Part shown: positions 1 to 6,352 of the stretch, piece by piece
Layout: the number at the start of each line of letters is the position of its first letter
Numbering within the stretch: position 1 is the first letter of the stretch
Origin: Phycisphaeraceae bacterium
Lineage (GTDB): Bacteria > Planctomycetota > Phycisphaerae > Phycisphaerales > Phycisphaeraceae
Reading direction: 5' to 3'
Length of the DNA: 9,021 bases
Assembly (NCBI GenBank): GCA_020851395.1
Contig: JADZCW010000054.1
Span: 1 to 9,021, forward strand
Notes under the pieces: model-generated
Seen by the model: the letters and a program-made list of their open reading frames with translations, nothing else
Told to the model about the DNA's origin: nothing
Database searches by the model: none
Program-made: the position numbers and the translations under genes

Positions 1-1
1 C

Positions 2-511
2 GTGCTGTCGCTCGAGGCGTCGATGGGTCAGATCGAGAAGTTCGACCCCTTCATGGCCTCGGGGCTGCGGATGACCATCGACGGCATGAGCCCGTTCGTG
101 ATCGAGTCGACGCTGCGGATCGAGATCTTGGCCATGCAGGAGCGTCACAAGGCGGGCAAGAAGTTCTTCGACTTGGTCAAACTCTACGGCCCGGGCTGGG
201 GGCTCGTCGGCACGCTGATCGGGCAGATCGGCATGTTCGGCAACCTGGCCAACGGCGACATCGGCACGCTGGGCAAGATGCTGGCCATCGCGGTGTGCGC
301 CACGATGTACGGCACGGTGCTGGCCAACGCCATCGCCGGGCCCATCGGCGACAAGCTGGCCCTGCGCTCGGCCGAGGAGATCCAGAACAAGGAGATGATC
401 CTCCAGGGCGTGCTGTCGCTGCAGGCCGGCGACAACCCGCGCGTCACGCTGGACAAGCTCATCGCCTTCGTGCCCACCGGCGCCCGCGCCTCGCTGCGGA
501 CGGCCGCGTGA
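2..511 (+). CDS. motA: Flagellar motor stator protein MotA, C-terminal part (5' truncated by window)
   Basis: MotA is the membrane subunit that, with MotB, forms the ion channel of the flagellar stator and pushes on the rotor protein FliG. The 169 visible residues cover the cytoplasmic loop and the last two membrane helices; the true start lies upstream, so the first in-frame GTG is not taken as a start. The third helix begins with the family pattern PGWGLVGTLIG (P64 matching the conserved Pro of MotA). The fourth helix is in the MYGTVLANAIAGPI stretch (about 102-115, with P114). The tail EMILQGVLSLQAGDNPR (131-147) matches the conserved MotA C-terminus. motB follows after 33 bases on the same strand, as in nearly all motAB operons. 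The promoter is outside the window. Identification is from these motifs and from the neighbour. Confidence 0.93.
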   Translation: MLSLEASMGQIEKFDPFMASGLRMTIDGMSPFVIESTLRIEILAMQERHKAGKKFFDLVKLYGPGWGLVGTLIGQIGMFGNLANGDIGTLGKMLAIAVCATMYGTVLANAIAGPIGDKLALRSAEEIQNKEMILQGVLSLQAGDNPRVTLDKLIAFVPTGARASLRTAA

Positions 512-544
512 GCCCGCGACGGTTCGAGAAGCCGAGAGTGAATC

Positions 545-1381
545 ATGCCTGACCAGGACGACAAGCACGGTAAGAACGGTCACGGCCAGGACGGGGCGGA
601 CAACGGCCACGGCCATGGCGGTGGTGGTCATGGCGGGGGCGGCCACGGCGGCGGGGGCCATGAGGAGCACGAAGGGGCCCCGGAGTGGCTGATCTCCTTC
701 GCGGACAACGTGACGCTGATGATGGGCTTTTTCGTGGTCATGCTGGCGATGAACATGAAGCCCGCCGGCGGCGCGGAGGGGCACGGGTCCGAGACACCCA
801 GCACGTCGGAGGTGACCAGCGCCGCCTCGGGCGGGCTCAATCCGCTGGACGTGGCGCTAGGCATCCGCGAGGCCTTTCACAACGCCGTGACCCTCGACAA
901 CGACAATCCCGCGGACCAGGCCCTCGTCCGACGGCTACGGGAGAGAGCGGGCGCGTCGTCGGACAAGTCGATGTCCGGCGACCACGACGAGGTCCAGTCG
1001 CTCCGCCAGACCGATTACCACAAGCCGTCGGGGATGGTCTTCTTCACCACGGGATCGAGCGAGCTGAGCCGCGAGGCGGCGACCTCCCTGGCCCAGTTCG
1101 CCGACCCGCTCAAGGGCGTGCTGCTGCGCGTCGAGCTGCACGGGCGGGTCAACGCCAGCGAGGCGTCGATGGGCGAGGAGGCGGCGCGACGGCTTTGTTA
1201 CGATCGCGCCATGGCCGTGGCTCGCGAGCTGGTCCGCAAGGGCCTGAGCTGGACGCAATTGCACCTGGTGGTCGAGGGCCGCAGCACCCGCGCCATGCGC
1301 GAGAGCATCGACCCGAGCAAGCGGATCGACGACGCCTGCGTGGAGGTCATCGTGACCGACGAGATCGTTGACGGCGGATGA
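545..1381 (+). CDS. motB: Flagellar motor stator protein MotB with His/Gly-rich N-terminus
   Basis: MotB pairs with MotA and anchors the stator to peptidoglycan. The 278-residue protein has a cytoplasmic tail of about 44 residues, with eight histidines and three GGGGH repeats (25-39). A single membrane helix follows, with the MotB signature EWLISFADNVTLMMGFF; D54 is the ion-carrying Asp. Residues 72-160 form a linker, probably the plug and periplasmic stalk. An OmpA-like domain lies at about 163-272 (MVFFTTGSSEL at 164-174, the LCYDRAMAV version of LSxxRA at 217-225). It is diverged: the usual GHTD region reads ELHGRVN at 197-203, with Arg at the Asp position, and NRRVE is replaced by DDACVE. 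R221 of the LSxxRA helix is kept. The length is slightly under E. coli MotB. The ATG has only a weak purine stretch upstream but is the only start that keeps the tail in frame after motA. It converges with the MazG-like gene. Confidence 0.9.
   Translation: MPDQDDKHGKNGHGQDGADNGHGHGGGGHGGGGHGGGGHEEHEGAPEWLISFADNVTLMMGFFVVMLAMNMKPAGGAEGHGSETPSTSEVTSAASGGLNPLDVALGIREAFHNAVTLDNDNPADQALVRRLRERAGASSDKSMSGDHDEVQSLRQTDYHKPSGMVFFTTGSSELSREAATSLAQFADPLKGVLLRVELHGRVNASEASMGEEAARRLCYDRAMAVARELVRKGLSWTQLHLVVEGRSTRAMRESIDPSKRIDDACVEVIVTDEIVDGG
617..661 (+). repeat. Three 15-bp tandem units encoding GGGGH in MotB
   Basis: Three consecutive 15-base units each encode Gly-Gly-Gly-Gly-His (MotB residues 25-39). 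Codon choices differ between units (ggc/ggt/ggg, cat/cac), so the repeat is kept better at protein than at DNA level. Further His and Gly residues flank it. It lies in the predicted cytoplasmic tail before the membrane helix. Confidence 0.85.
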
Positions 1382-1407
1382 ACGGAACGGACGAGCAGTC
1401 CACCCTT

Positions 1408-1728
1408 CTACTTGTGGCCCTCGGGGCCGCCGGATTCCAGATACTTGTCGCGGACGGCGTCGGCCAGGTCGACGCCGGTGATGTTGGCCAGGGTGCACAG
1501 CCAGGCCAGGACGTCGGCGAACTCCTCGGCCAGGTTGCCGCCCTTGGCCTTGGCCATCACGGCGGGGGTGGCGGTACCCTGGGCCTTGTGCAGGGCGGTG
1601 GCCAGCTCACCCACCTCCTCGACGAACCACAGGAACGTGGCCGGGGCCCCGCGGGCCGAGTCGGTGGCGTAGTAGCGGTCGCGGATGTGCCGCTGAAAAT
1701 CAGCGAGGGTCAGGTGGTCTTTGGACAT
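1408..1728 (-). CDS. MazG-type nucleotide pyrophosphohydrolase
   Basis: This small all-alpha NTP pyrophosphohydrolase (106 residues, the usual size of single-domain MazG-like enzymes) would hydrolyse nucleoside triphosphates to monophosphate and pyrophosphate, with a role in cleaning the nucleotide pool. The Mg-binding pairs of the family are visible: EEVGE (E38 and E41) in the first helix and EEFAD (E69 and D72) in the second. The N-terminal DFQRHIRDRYYATD stretch and the WFVEEVGEL context also fit. The exact substrate (dCTP, dUTP or noncanonical NTPs) cannot be told. No Shine-Dalgarno sequence precedes the ATG. Instead a TACAAT hexamer ends 6 bases before it, so a leaderless transcript is possible. 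It converges with motB (26-base gap) and is divergent from the copper ATPase (47-base gap). There is no toxin partner beside it, so it should not be read as a MazEF-type antitoxin. Confidence 0.85.
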   Translation of the reverse strand: MSKDHLTLADFQRHIRDRYYATDSARGAPATFLWFVEEVGELATALHKAQGTATPAVMAKAKGGNLAEEFADVLAWLCTLANITGVDLADAVRDKYLESGGPEGHK

Positions 1729-1734
1729 AGGGGG

Positions 1735-1740
1735 ATTGTA
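1735..1740 (-). promoter_or_regulatory. Possible -10 element (TACAAT) of the MazG-like gene
   Basis: On the minus strand TACAAT (5 of 6 to TATAAT) ends 6 bases before the ATG at 1728. That spacing would put the transcription start at or within a base or two of the start codon. No convincing -35 box is seen 16-19 bases further upstream, so this is a weak call. Confidence 0.3.
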
Positions 1741-1775
1741 ATCAAGCCCGTCGACCGGAGCTGCGAAGGCTCCCG

Positions 1776-4079
1776 ATGAGGGCTAAACTTCCAGAGATGA
1801 CTCAGACACTGCTGAACGTTCAGGGGATGCGATGCGCCGGCTGCGTGGCGTCGGTGGAGAAGAACCTCTGCGCCGTGCCCGGGGTTGAGGCCGCCAGCGT
1901 GAACCTAGCCACGGGGCAGGCGATGGTGCGCGGCGAGGTTCCCGCCCCGCAGGAATTGGTCCGGGCTGTCGAACGGGCGGGGTTCACCGCCGAGGTGCTC
2001 GGGCCTGATGATACGACCGGGACGCACGAGCACGCCCACCATGAGCACGCCCACGAGCATGACCACGGTCGGCCGCACGGGCTGATCGTCGGGGCGGTGC
2101 TGGCGTTGGTGGTGTTCTTCCTGGGCATGATCTGGCCGATGCTCGCCGGTGGGCATGACGGCCCGGGGCTCTGGTCGCTCTGGACGCAGATTGTCCTCGC
2201 CGCTGTGGTGCAGGTCTGGTTGGGCAAGCCCTTCTACCAGGGGGCCTGGAAAGCGCTGCGGCACGGGCGGGCGGAGATGGACACGCTCGTGGCGATGGGC
2301 ACGACGGTGGCGTTCGTCTACAGCGCAGCCGTAACGATCTGGGCGACGATTCGCTCACCAGAACACCTCCCGGGGGTCTACTTCGACAGCGCCGTGATGA
2401 TCCTGGTGTTGGTGGGTCTGGGGCGATGGCTCGAGGCGCGGGCGCGCGGCAGCGCGGCGGCGGCGATCCGGGGGCTCATGCAGCTCCAGCCCGCCCGGGC
2501 CACGGTGATCCGCCAGGGGCAGGAGATGGACGTGCCTCTCTCGGCCGTACGCGTCGGCGATGAGCTGCTGGTCCGCCCCGGCGAGCGCGTGCCGACCGAT
2601 GGGCAGGTGATCGACGGCCAGAGCGAGATCGACCGCTCGATGGTCACCGGCGAGTCGCTGCCGACGCCCGTCGGGCCGGGCGATGCGGTGGTCGGCGGGA
2701 CGATCAACCAGGGCGGGGCCTTCCGCATGACGGCCCAGCGGCTCGGAGGCCAGACGCTCCTGTCGCAGATCATCCGGCTCGTGCAGCAGGCCCAGGCCTC
2801 CAAGGCCCGCGTGCAGCGGCTGGCCGACGCGATCTCGGGCGTGTTCGTGCCGGTGGTGATCGCGGTGTCCGTGCTGGCCCTCTTGGGATGGGGCGTCTAT
2901 GGCGACTGGGATCGCGGGCTGTTCTCGATGATCGCGGTGCTGATCGTCGCCTGCCCGTGCGCCCTGGGCCTGGCCACGCCGACAGCGATCATGGTCGGGA
3001 CGGGCCTGGGCGCGAAAGAGGGCATCCTGATCAAGGACGCCGTGGCGCTCGAGCGTGCGGGCAAGCTCACGCACATCATCCTGGACAAGACCGGCACGCT
3101 GACGATGGGTCGCCTGACCGTCAGCGAGGTGGCGCCGATCGAGGGCAAGATGGACCACCGGGAGCTGCTCAGCCTCGCCGGCTCGGTCGAGGTGCGCAGC
3201 GAGCACCCGCTCGGCCGCGCCGTCGTGCGTCAGGCACGCGATGAGGGGCTGGAGCTGGCGGAGGTCGAGAACTTCGAACGGCTCGACGGCGGCGGGGTGA
3301 CCGGGCGCGTCAAGGGCAGGTACATCATCGTGGGCCGGATGGCTGTGCTGCGTGAACGTGAGGTGCGCGGGCTCGAGGCGCTGACGGAGTTAAGAGATAA
3401 GCTCGAAGAGCAAGTCGGCCGGACCTTCGTGGCCGTGTCGGTCGACGCCGAGGCGGTCGGCTGGATCGCCTTCTCCGACGAGCTCAAGCCCGGCGCCGAC
3501 GCCGTGGTGGCGGAGTTGCACGAGCTGGGGCTGCAGACAATCCTCATGACGGGCGATCAGCGCCTGATCGCCGAGCACGTGGCCCGTCCGCTGGGGATCG
3601 ATGAGATCTGGGCTGACGTGCTGCCCCAGGACAAGCACGCCAAGGTGGTGGAGCTGCAGAAACAGGGCGCTGTCGTGGCGATGGCGGGCGACGGGATCAA
3701 CGACGCCCCGGCGCTGGCGGCGGCGGACCTGGGCGTGGCCATGGCAGCCGGCCCGTGGTCCGCCGAGCACAGCGAGCAGGGGGCGGACGGGCAGCCATCT
3801 CCCGCGAACTGGGGCGGCACGGACATCGCCATGGCGGCGGGTCAGGTGGTGCTCGTCGGCGGCGATCTGGCGCTGATCCCCCTGGCGATCAAGCTCAGCC
3901 GCGCGACGTTGCGGCGAATCTACATGGGGCTCTTCTGGGCGTTCATCTACAACCTGGTGCTGATTCCCCTGGCGGCCTGGGGCTACCTGCACCCGATGCT
4001 CGCCGCGGCGGCGATGTCGCTGTCGTCGGTCAGCGTCGTGGGCAATGCGCTCTGGCTGCGCTATCGCGGGATCAGATGA
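1776..4079 (+). CDS. copA: Cu(I)-translocating P1B-type ATPase (CopA-like) with P-domain insertion
   Basis: A copper-exporting inner-membrane ATPase that pumps Cu(I) out of the cytoplasm. The 767 residues contain one N-terminal heavy-metal-associated domain with GMRCAGC (C20, C23), a His-rich stretch (84-101), the first membrane helices (about 102-220), the actuator motif TGES (291-294), the transport motif CPC (C393, C395), phosphorylation motif DKTGT (D437), nucleotide-domain HP (H477) and the hinge GDGIND (638-643). The seventh helix has YN (725-726) and the eighth MSLSS (747-751), the copper/silver subgroup pattern rather than zinc/cadmium. Residues 657-680 are an extra segment between GVAM and GTDIA, where homologues usually have about two residues. 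Start: ATG 1776 has GAAGG 6 bases upstream; ATG 1797 (residue 8) abuts the metal-binding domain and is a real alternative. No CopZ or CueR-like gene is adjacent. Confidence 0.93.
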   Translation: MRAKLPEMTQTLLNVQGMRCAGCVASVEKNLCAVPGVEAASVNLATGQAMVRGEVPAPQELVRAVERAGFTAEVLGPDDTTGTHEHAHHEHAHEHDHGRPHGLIVGAVLALVVFFLGMIWPMLAGGHDGPGLWSLWTQIVLAAVVQVWLGKPFYQGAWKALRHGRAEMDTLVAMGTTVAFVYSAAVTIWATIRSPEHLPGVYFDSAVMILVLVGLGRWLEARARGSAAAAIRGLMQLQPARATVIRQGQEMDVPLSAVRVGDELLVRPGERVPTDGQVIDGQSEIDRSMVTGESLPTPVGPGDAVVGGTINQGGAFRMTAQRLGGQTLLSQIIRLVQQAQASKARVQRLADAISGVFVPVVIAVSVLALLGWGVYGDWDRGLFSMIAVLIVACPCALGLATPTAIMVGTGLGAKEGILIKDAVALERAGKLTHIILDKTGTLTMGRLTVSEVAPIEGKMDHRELLSLAGSVEVRSEHPLGRAVVRQARDEGLELAEVENFERLDGGGVTGRVKGRYIIVGRMAVLREREVRGLEALTELRDKLEEQVGRTFVAVSVDAEAVGWIAFSDELKPGADAVVAELHELGLQTILMTGDQRLIAEHVARPLGIDEIWADVLPQDKHAKVVELQKQGAVVAMAGDGINDAPALAAADLGVAMAAGPWSAEHSEQGADGQPSPANWGGTDIAMAAGQVVLVGGDLALIPLAIKLSRATLRRIYMGLFWAFIYNLVLIPLAAWGYLHPMLAAAAMSLSSVSVVGNALWLRYRGIR
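2028..2054 (+). repeat. Short direct repeat in the His-rich linker of the copper ATPase
   Basis: The 12-mer GAGCACGCCCAC occurs at 2028-2039 and again at 2043-2054, encoding alternating Glu-His-Ala-His. It belongs to the His-rich stretch (residues 84-101) between the metal-binding domain and the first membrane helix, which could hold additional copper or other metal ions. Confidence 0.7.
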
Positions 4080-4117
4080 CAGCATCGCAGCCGAGCAGGT
4101 GAAAGCGAGAGCCGTGG

Positions 4118-4984
4118 CTAGGGGGTCGTTGGCGGCAACAGGCCCAGCCAGGCCTCGGGCAGGACCTCGAGCCAGTAACGTTTGTGCAGACGACGGACGT
4201 AAACCTTGCAGCCGAAGACGTGCGAGAGGGACTCGGGGGTGACGACCTCCTGCGGCCGGCCGGCGGCGAGGATGCGGCCCTGCTTCATGAGCAGGACCTG
4301 GGCCGTCTGGGCGGGGATCTCCTCGACGTGATGGGTGATGAACAGCACGGTCGGCGGGTTCGGCCGCCTGAGCAGCTCATGCACGACCGCAAGAACCTGC
4401 TCACGCGCGGCGACATCCAGGCCCGCGGTGGGTTCGTCGAGGATCAGGAGCTCGGGCTCATGGACCAGGGCACGGGCGATCAGGCAGCGACGCTGCTCCC
4501 CCGTCGAGAGCAGAGTGAACCGCAGGCCCGCCCGGTGTTGCAGCCCCACCCGGGCCAGAAGTTCCGTCGCCCGCAGGCGTTGCTCGTCCGTGGGCACATC
4601 GTAGAGGCCCACGGTGCCGAAGAACCCGGTCAGCACGGCCTCGAGGGCGGTCAGCTCGGCGTCGACCACGGCTCCGCTCTGGTGGGCGTTGGCCGAGTCC
4701 GTGGTGGGATTGACCACGCCGATTCGGCGTCTTAGGGCGCGAATGTCCGTCTGCCCGAGGGTATGATCGAGGACCACGACGGTGCCCTCGGTCAGGAATG
4801 TCTGGCCGATCATGGCCCGCGTGAGCGTGGTCTTGCCGCAGCCGTTGGGGCCGAGGATGACGGTGCAGCTGCCGCGCGGGATGGTGCAGGACAGGTCGTC
4901 GAGGATGAGGGTGTCGCCGCGCCGGATGGTCAGATGGCTGGCGAGGACGGCGGGTGCGGGGTGCTGGGGGTCGAGCATGGGCAT
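4118..4984 (-). CDS. Stand-alone ABC ATPase, ModF/YlmA-like
   Basis: A 288-residue ABC nucleotide-binding protein with no permease gene beside it. Walker A is GPNGCGKT (45-52), the signature is LSTGEQRR (159-166, a variant of LSGGQ), Walker B is LLILDEP (179-185, E184 catalytic), the D-loop is AGLD (187-190) and the switch His is in ITHHVEE (H218). The THHVEEI motif and the C-terminal stretch YVRRLHKRYWLEVL recall the ModF/PhrA/YlmA group of ABC ATPases annotated loosely as molybdenum or iron transport proteins; the true substrate cannot be inferred. The usual Q-loop Gln is not evident: the region reads IGVVNPTTD (88-96). The start at 4984 (MPM) and an internal ATG at 4978 are equally possible, neither with a clear Shine-Dalgarno sequence. 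It converges with the copper ATPase (38-base gap) and is divergent from the peptidase. Confidence 0.85.
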   Translation of the reverse strand: MPMLDPQHPAPAVLASHLTIRRGDTLILDDLSCTIPRGSCTVILGPNGCGKTTLTRAMIGQTFLTEGTVVVLDHTLGQTDIRALRRRIGVVNPTTDSANAHQSGAVVDAELTALEAVLTGFFGTVGLYDVPTDEQRLRATELLARVGLQHRAGLRFTLLSTGEQRRCLIARALVHEPELLILDEPTAGLDVAAREQVLAVVHELLRRPNPPTVLFITHHVEEIPAQTAQVLLMKQGRILAAGRPQEVVTPESLSHVFGCKVYVRRLHKRYWLEVLPEAWLGLLPPTTP

Positions 4985-5010
4985 CGGTCTGGCCGGGAAG
5001 GGTTTTCAAG

Positions 5011-5040
5011 AGCATATCGGGAAGGTGGTGCATGCGTAAA
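5011..5040 (-). promoter_or_regulatory. Possible sigma-70-type promoter for the ABC ATPase
   Basis: On the minus strand TTTACG (5035-5040) and TATGCT (5011-5016) are separated by 18 bases. Each matches its consensus hexamer at 4 of 6 positions. Predicted transcription would begin near 5004, giving a leader of about 20 bases. It overlaps the start of the divergent peptidase gene. A weak match, offered because it is the only candidate in a 47-base divergent spacer. Confidence 0.3.
5020..5025 (+). promoter_or_regulatory. Ribosome binding site deciding the peptidase start
   Basis: GGAAGG lies 6 bases before ATG 5032, inside the purine-rich run that precedes it. It supports 5032 over the in-frame upstream start near 4954, which would overlap the divergent ABC ATPase and add a 26-residue non-conserved extension. 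Confidence 0.6.
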
Positions 5041-6159
5041 ACGTTTGAGAAGTGGCTGGTCGAGCTGACGAGTCTGCCCACGGCGTCGGGCTGTGAGGAT
5101 CGCGTGATCGCGTGGGTCAAGCGATGGGCCGCCGCCCGGCCGCAGGTGCGGATCCGGACGGATCGTTACGGCAACATGATGCTCAGCCTGGCCGTGACGT
5201 CGCGCGACCGCGGCGCGGGCAAGAGCGGGCCGGTGGTGATCGAGGCCCACATGGATCACCCGGCCTTTGTGATCACGAACATCGTCAACGCGCGGGAGGT
5301 CGAGGCGGACTTCCGCGGCGGCGTGGAGCCGGAGTTCTTCGTGGGATCGACGGTGTTGTTGCACCGCGATGGGTCCCGGCCGCGGCGGGGTGTGATCCGC
5401 AAGTACGTGGTCCATCCGGGGCCTCAGTTCTACCCGCTCGCGACGGTGCAATTCGCACGTCCGGTCCGCGCGGAGGTGGGGGACGTGCTGACCTGGGACC
5501 TGGGGCGTTCACGGGTGAGCAAGGGGCTGCTGAGCGCCCCGGCGTGCGACAACCTGGCGGGGGTGGCGTGCGCGCTGGCGGTGCTGGAGGTCTGGCGCAA
5601 GAAGCGGCCATCGGCCGACCGGCCCGACGTGCGGGTGCTCCTGACACGGGCGGAGGAGGTGGGGTTTGTTGGCGCGATCGGGGCCTGTCGCAGCGGGATT
5701 CTCCCGAGGAATTCGCGGGTGATCGTGCTCGAAACATCGCGCACCTTCTCCGATTCGCCGATCGGCGGCGGGCCGATCGTGCGCGTCGGCGACAAGGCCA
5801 CGACCTTCGACCCGCAGCTGACCTACGTGCTCAGCGGTGTGGCCGAGGATTTGGCGCGGTGCGACGCGGGCTTCAAGTGGCAGCGAAAGTTGATGACCGG
5901 CGGGACGTGCAATGCCTCAGCCTACGGGGCGCTGGGCTACACGGCCGGGTGCGTCTGCGTCCCGCTGGGGAACTATCACAACCAGCACTTCGCCTCGCGC
6001 CGGATCGCTCCCGAACAGATCGCGGTGGCGGACTGGCACGGCCAGGTGGAGCTGCTGACCCAGGCGTGTGATGCGCTAAGCTCTCCGCGCGGCGGGCCGC
6101 AGTTCGTGGACCGGCTGCGGGTGCTCTTCGAGAGCCGGGGCAATCTCGTCGGCGGGTGA
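5032..6159 (+). CDS. M42-like zinc metallopeptidase (aminopeptidase)
   Basis: A cytoplasmic co-catalytic two-metal exopeptidase of the M42/M28/M20 clan, expected to remove N-terminal residues from peptides. In the 375 residues the family landmarks appear in order: HMD (H73, D75), a beta-rich insert domain (about 85-160), APACDN with bridging D173, the AEEVG pair (E208 general base, E209 ligand), a fourth ligand at VLETS (E234, where classic M42 enzymes have Asp) and the C-terminal PLGNYHN (H316). CDN in place of the common DDR after the bridging Asp, and E234, show it is not a close copy of the TET or glutamyl aminopeptidases. A deblocking or endoglucanase-type label would be unsafe. There is no signal peptide. 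Start at ATG 5032 has GGAAGG upstream. A hairpin lies 29 bases after the stop. Its neighbours give no substrate hint. Confidence 0.82.
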   Translation: MRKTFEKWLVELTSLPTASGCEDRVIAWVKRWAAARPQVRIRTDRYGNMMLSLAVTSRDRGAGKSGPVVIEAHMDHPAFVITNIVNAREVEADFRGGVEPEFFVGSTVLLHRDGSRPRRGVIRKYVVHPGPQFYPLATVQFARPVRAEVGDVLTWDLGRSRVSKGLLSAPACDNLAGVACALAVLEVWRKKRPSADRPDVRVLLTRAEEVGFVGAIGACRSGILPRNSRVIVLETSRTFSDSPIGGGPIVRVGDKATTFDPQLTYVLSGVAEDLARCDAGFKWQRKLMTGGTCNASAYGALGYTAGCVCVPLGNYHNQHFASRRIAPEQIAVADWHGQVELLTQACDALSSPRGGPQFVDRLRVLFESRGNLVGG

Positions 6160-6352
6160 AGACGATTCAACGCGCGGGACGCATGGTTCCGGCCGCTTGG
6201 CGCAGGAGCTGCGCGTGGCCGGCAAGGCTTGCGCATCGGTGGGGCCCGCGAGCGTGCCCCGTCGTCCCGCACGGCCCGGAAGCATCGGCGCAATGACTGA
6301 GATCGTACGGGCCAAAGGTGGGTGGGCAGATTCTCGGCGATGAAGGCTGTTC
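6160..6352. other. Intergenic spacer upstream of the flagellar rod operon
   Basis: No convincing gene is seen between the peptidase stop and the sigma-54 site. Open frames on the minus strand here are rich in Pro, Arg and Ala, run into the peptidase and flgF on the opposite strand, and carry no recognisable motif. The stretch contains two GC-rich inverted repeats (6189-6222 and 6241-6260). It would also be the place for binding sites of a sigma-54 activator, but none can be recognised by eye. Confidence 0.6.
6189..6222 (+). terminator. GC-rich two-part hairpin after the peptidase gene
   Basis: CCGGCC (6189-6194) pairs with GGCCGG (6217-6222), and inside it GCGCAG (6200-6205) pairs with CTGCGC (6209-6214) around a 3-base loop; internal loops of 5 and 2 bases separate the stems. 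It starts 29 bases after the peptidase stop, a typical place for a terminator. There is no T run after it, so it could slow or stop polymerase only as a non-canonical terminator, or it may protect the mRNA 3' end. A second, weaker stem (GGGGC 6241-6245 with GCCCC 6256-6260) follows. Confidence 0.4.

Noticed and set aside
1389..1401. Small stem GGAC-5-GTCC between motB and the MazG-like gene
   Set aside because: Only four base pairs and no T tract on either side; too weak to call a bidirectional terminator.
1378..1779. Plus-strand ORF of 133 residues whose start overlaps the motB stop as ATGA and whose stop overlaps the copper ATPase ATG as ATGA
   Set aside because: The double ATGA fit looks like an operon gene, but the protein is low-complexity Gly/Gln/Val-rich with no motif. 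The opposite strand encodes an intact MazG-type enzyme with both metal-binding pairs over nearly the same bases.
2355..3206. Minus-strand ORF of 283 residues inside the copper ATPase gene
   Set aside because: Rich in His, Arg, Asp and Gln as expected for the complement of a GC-rich gene; no motifs and no start context.
4184..4735. Plus-strand ORF of 183 residues opposite the ABC ATPase
   Set aside because: It is the complement of the ABC ATPase coding sequence, which has all catalytic motifs; the plus-strand product has no recognisable domain.
6198..6213. Second sigma-54-like match (TGGCGC, five bases, CTGC)
   Set aside because: It has GG-N10-GC spacing but deviates at A of the -24 block and the first T of TTGC, and it is part of the hairpin stem. 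The site at 6353 is better and better placed.
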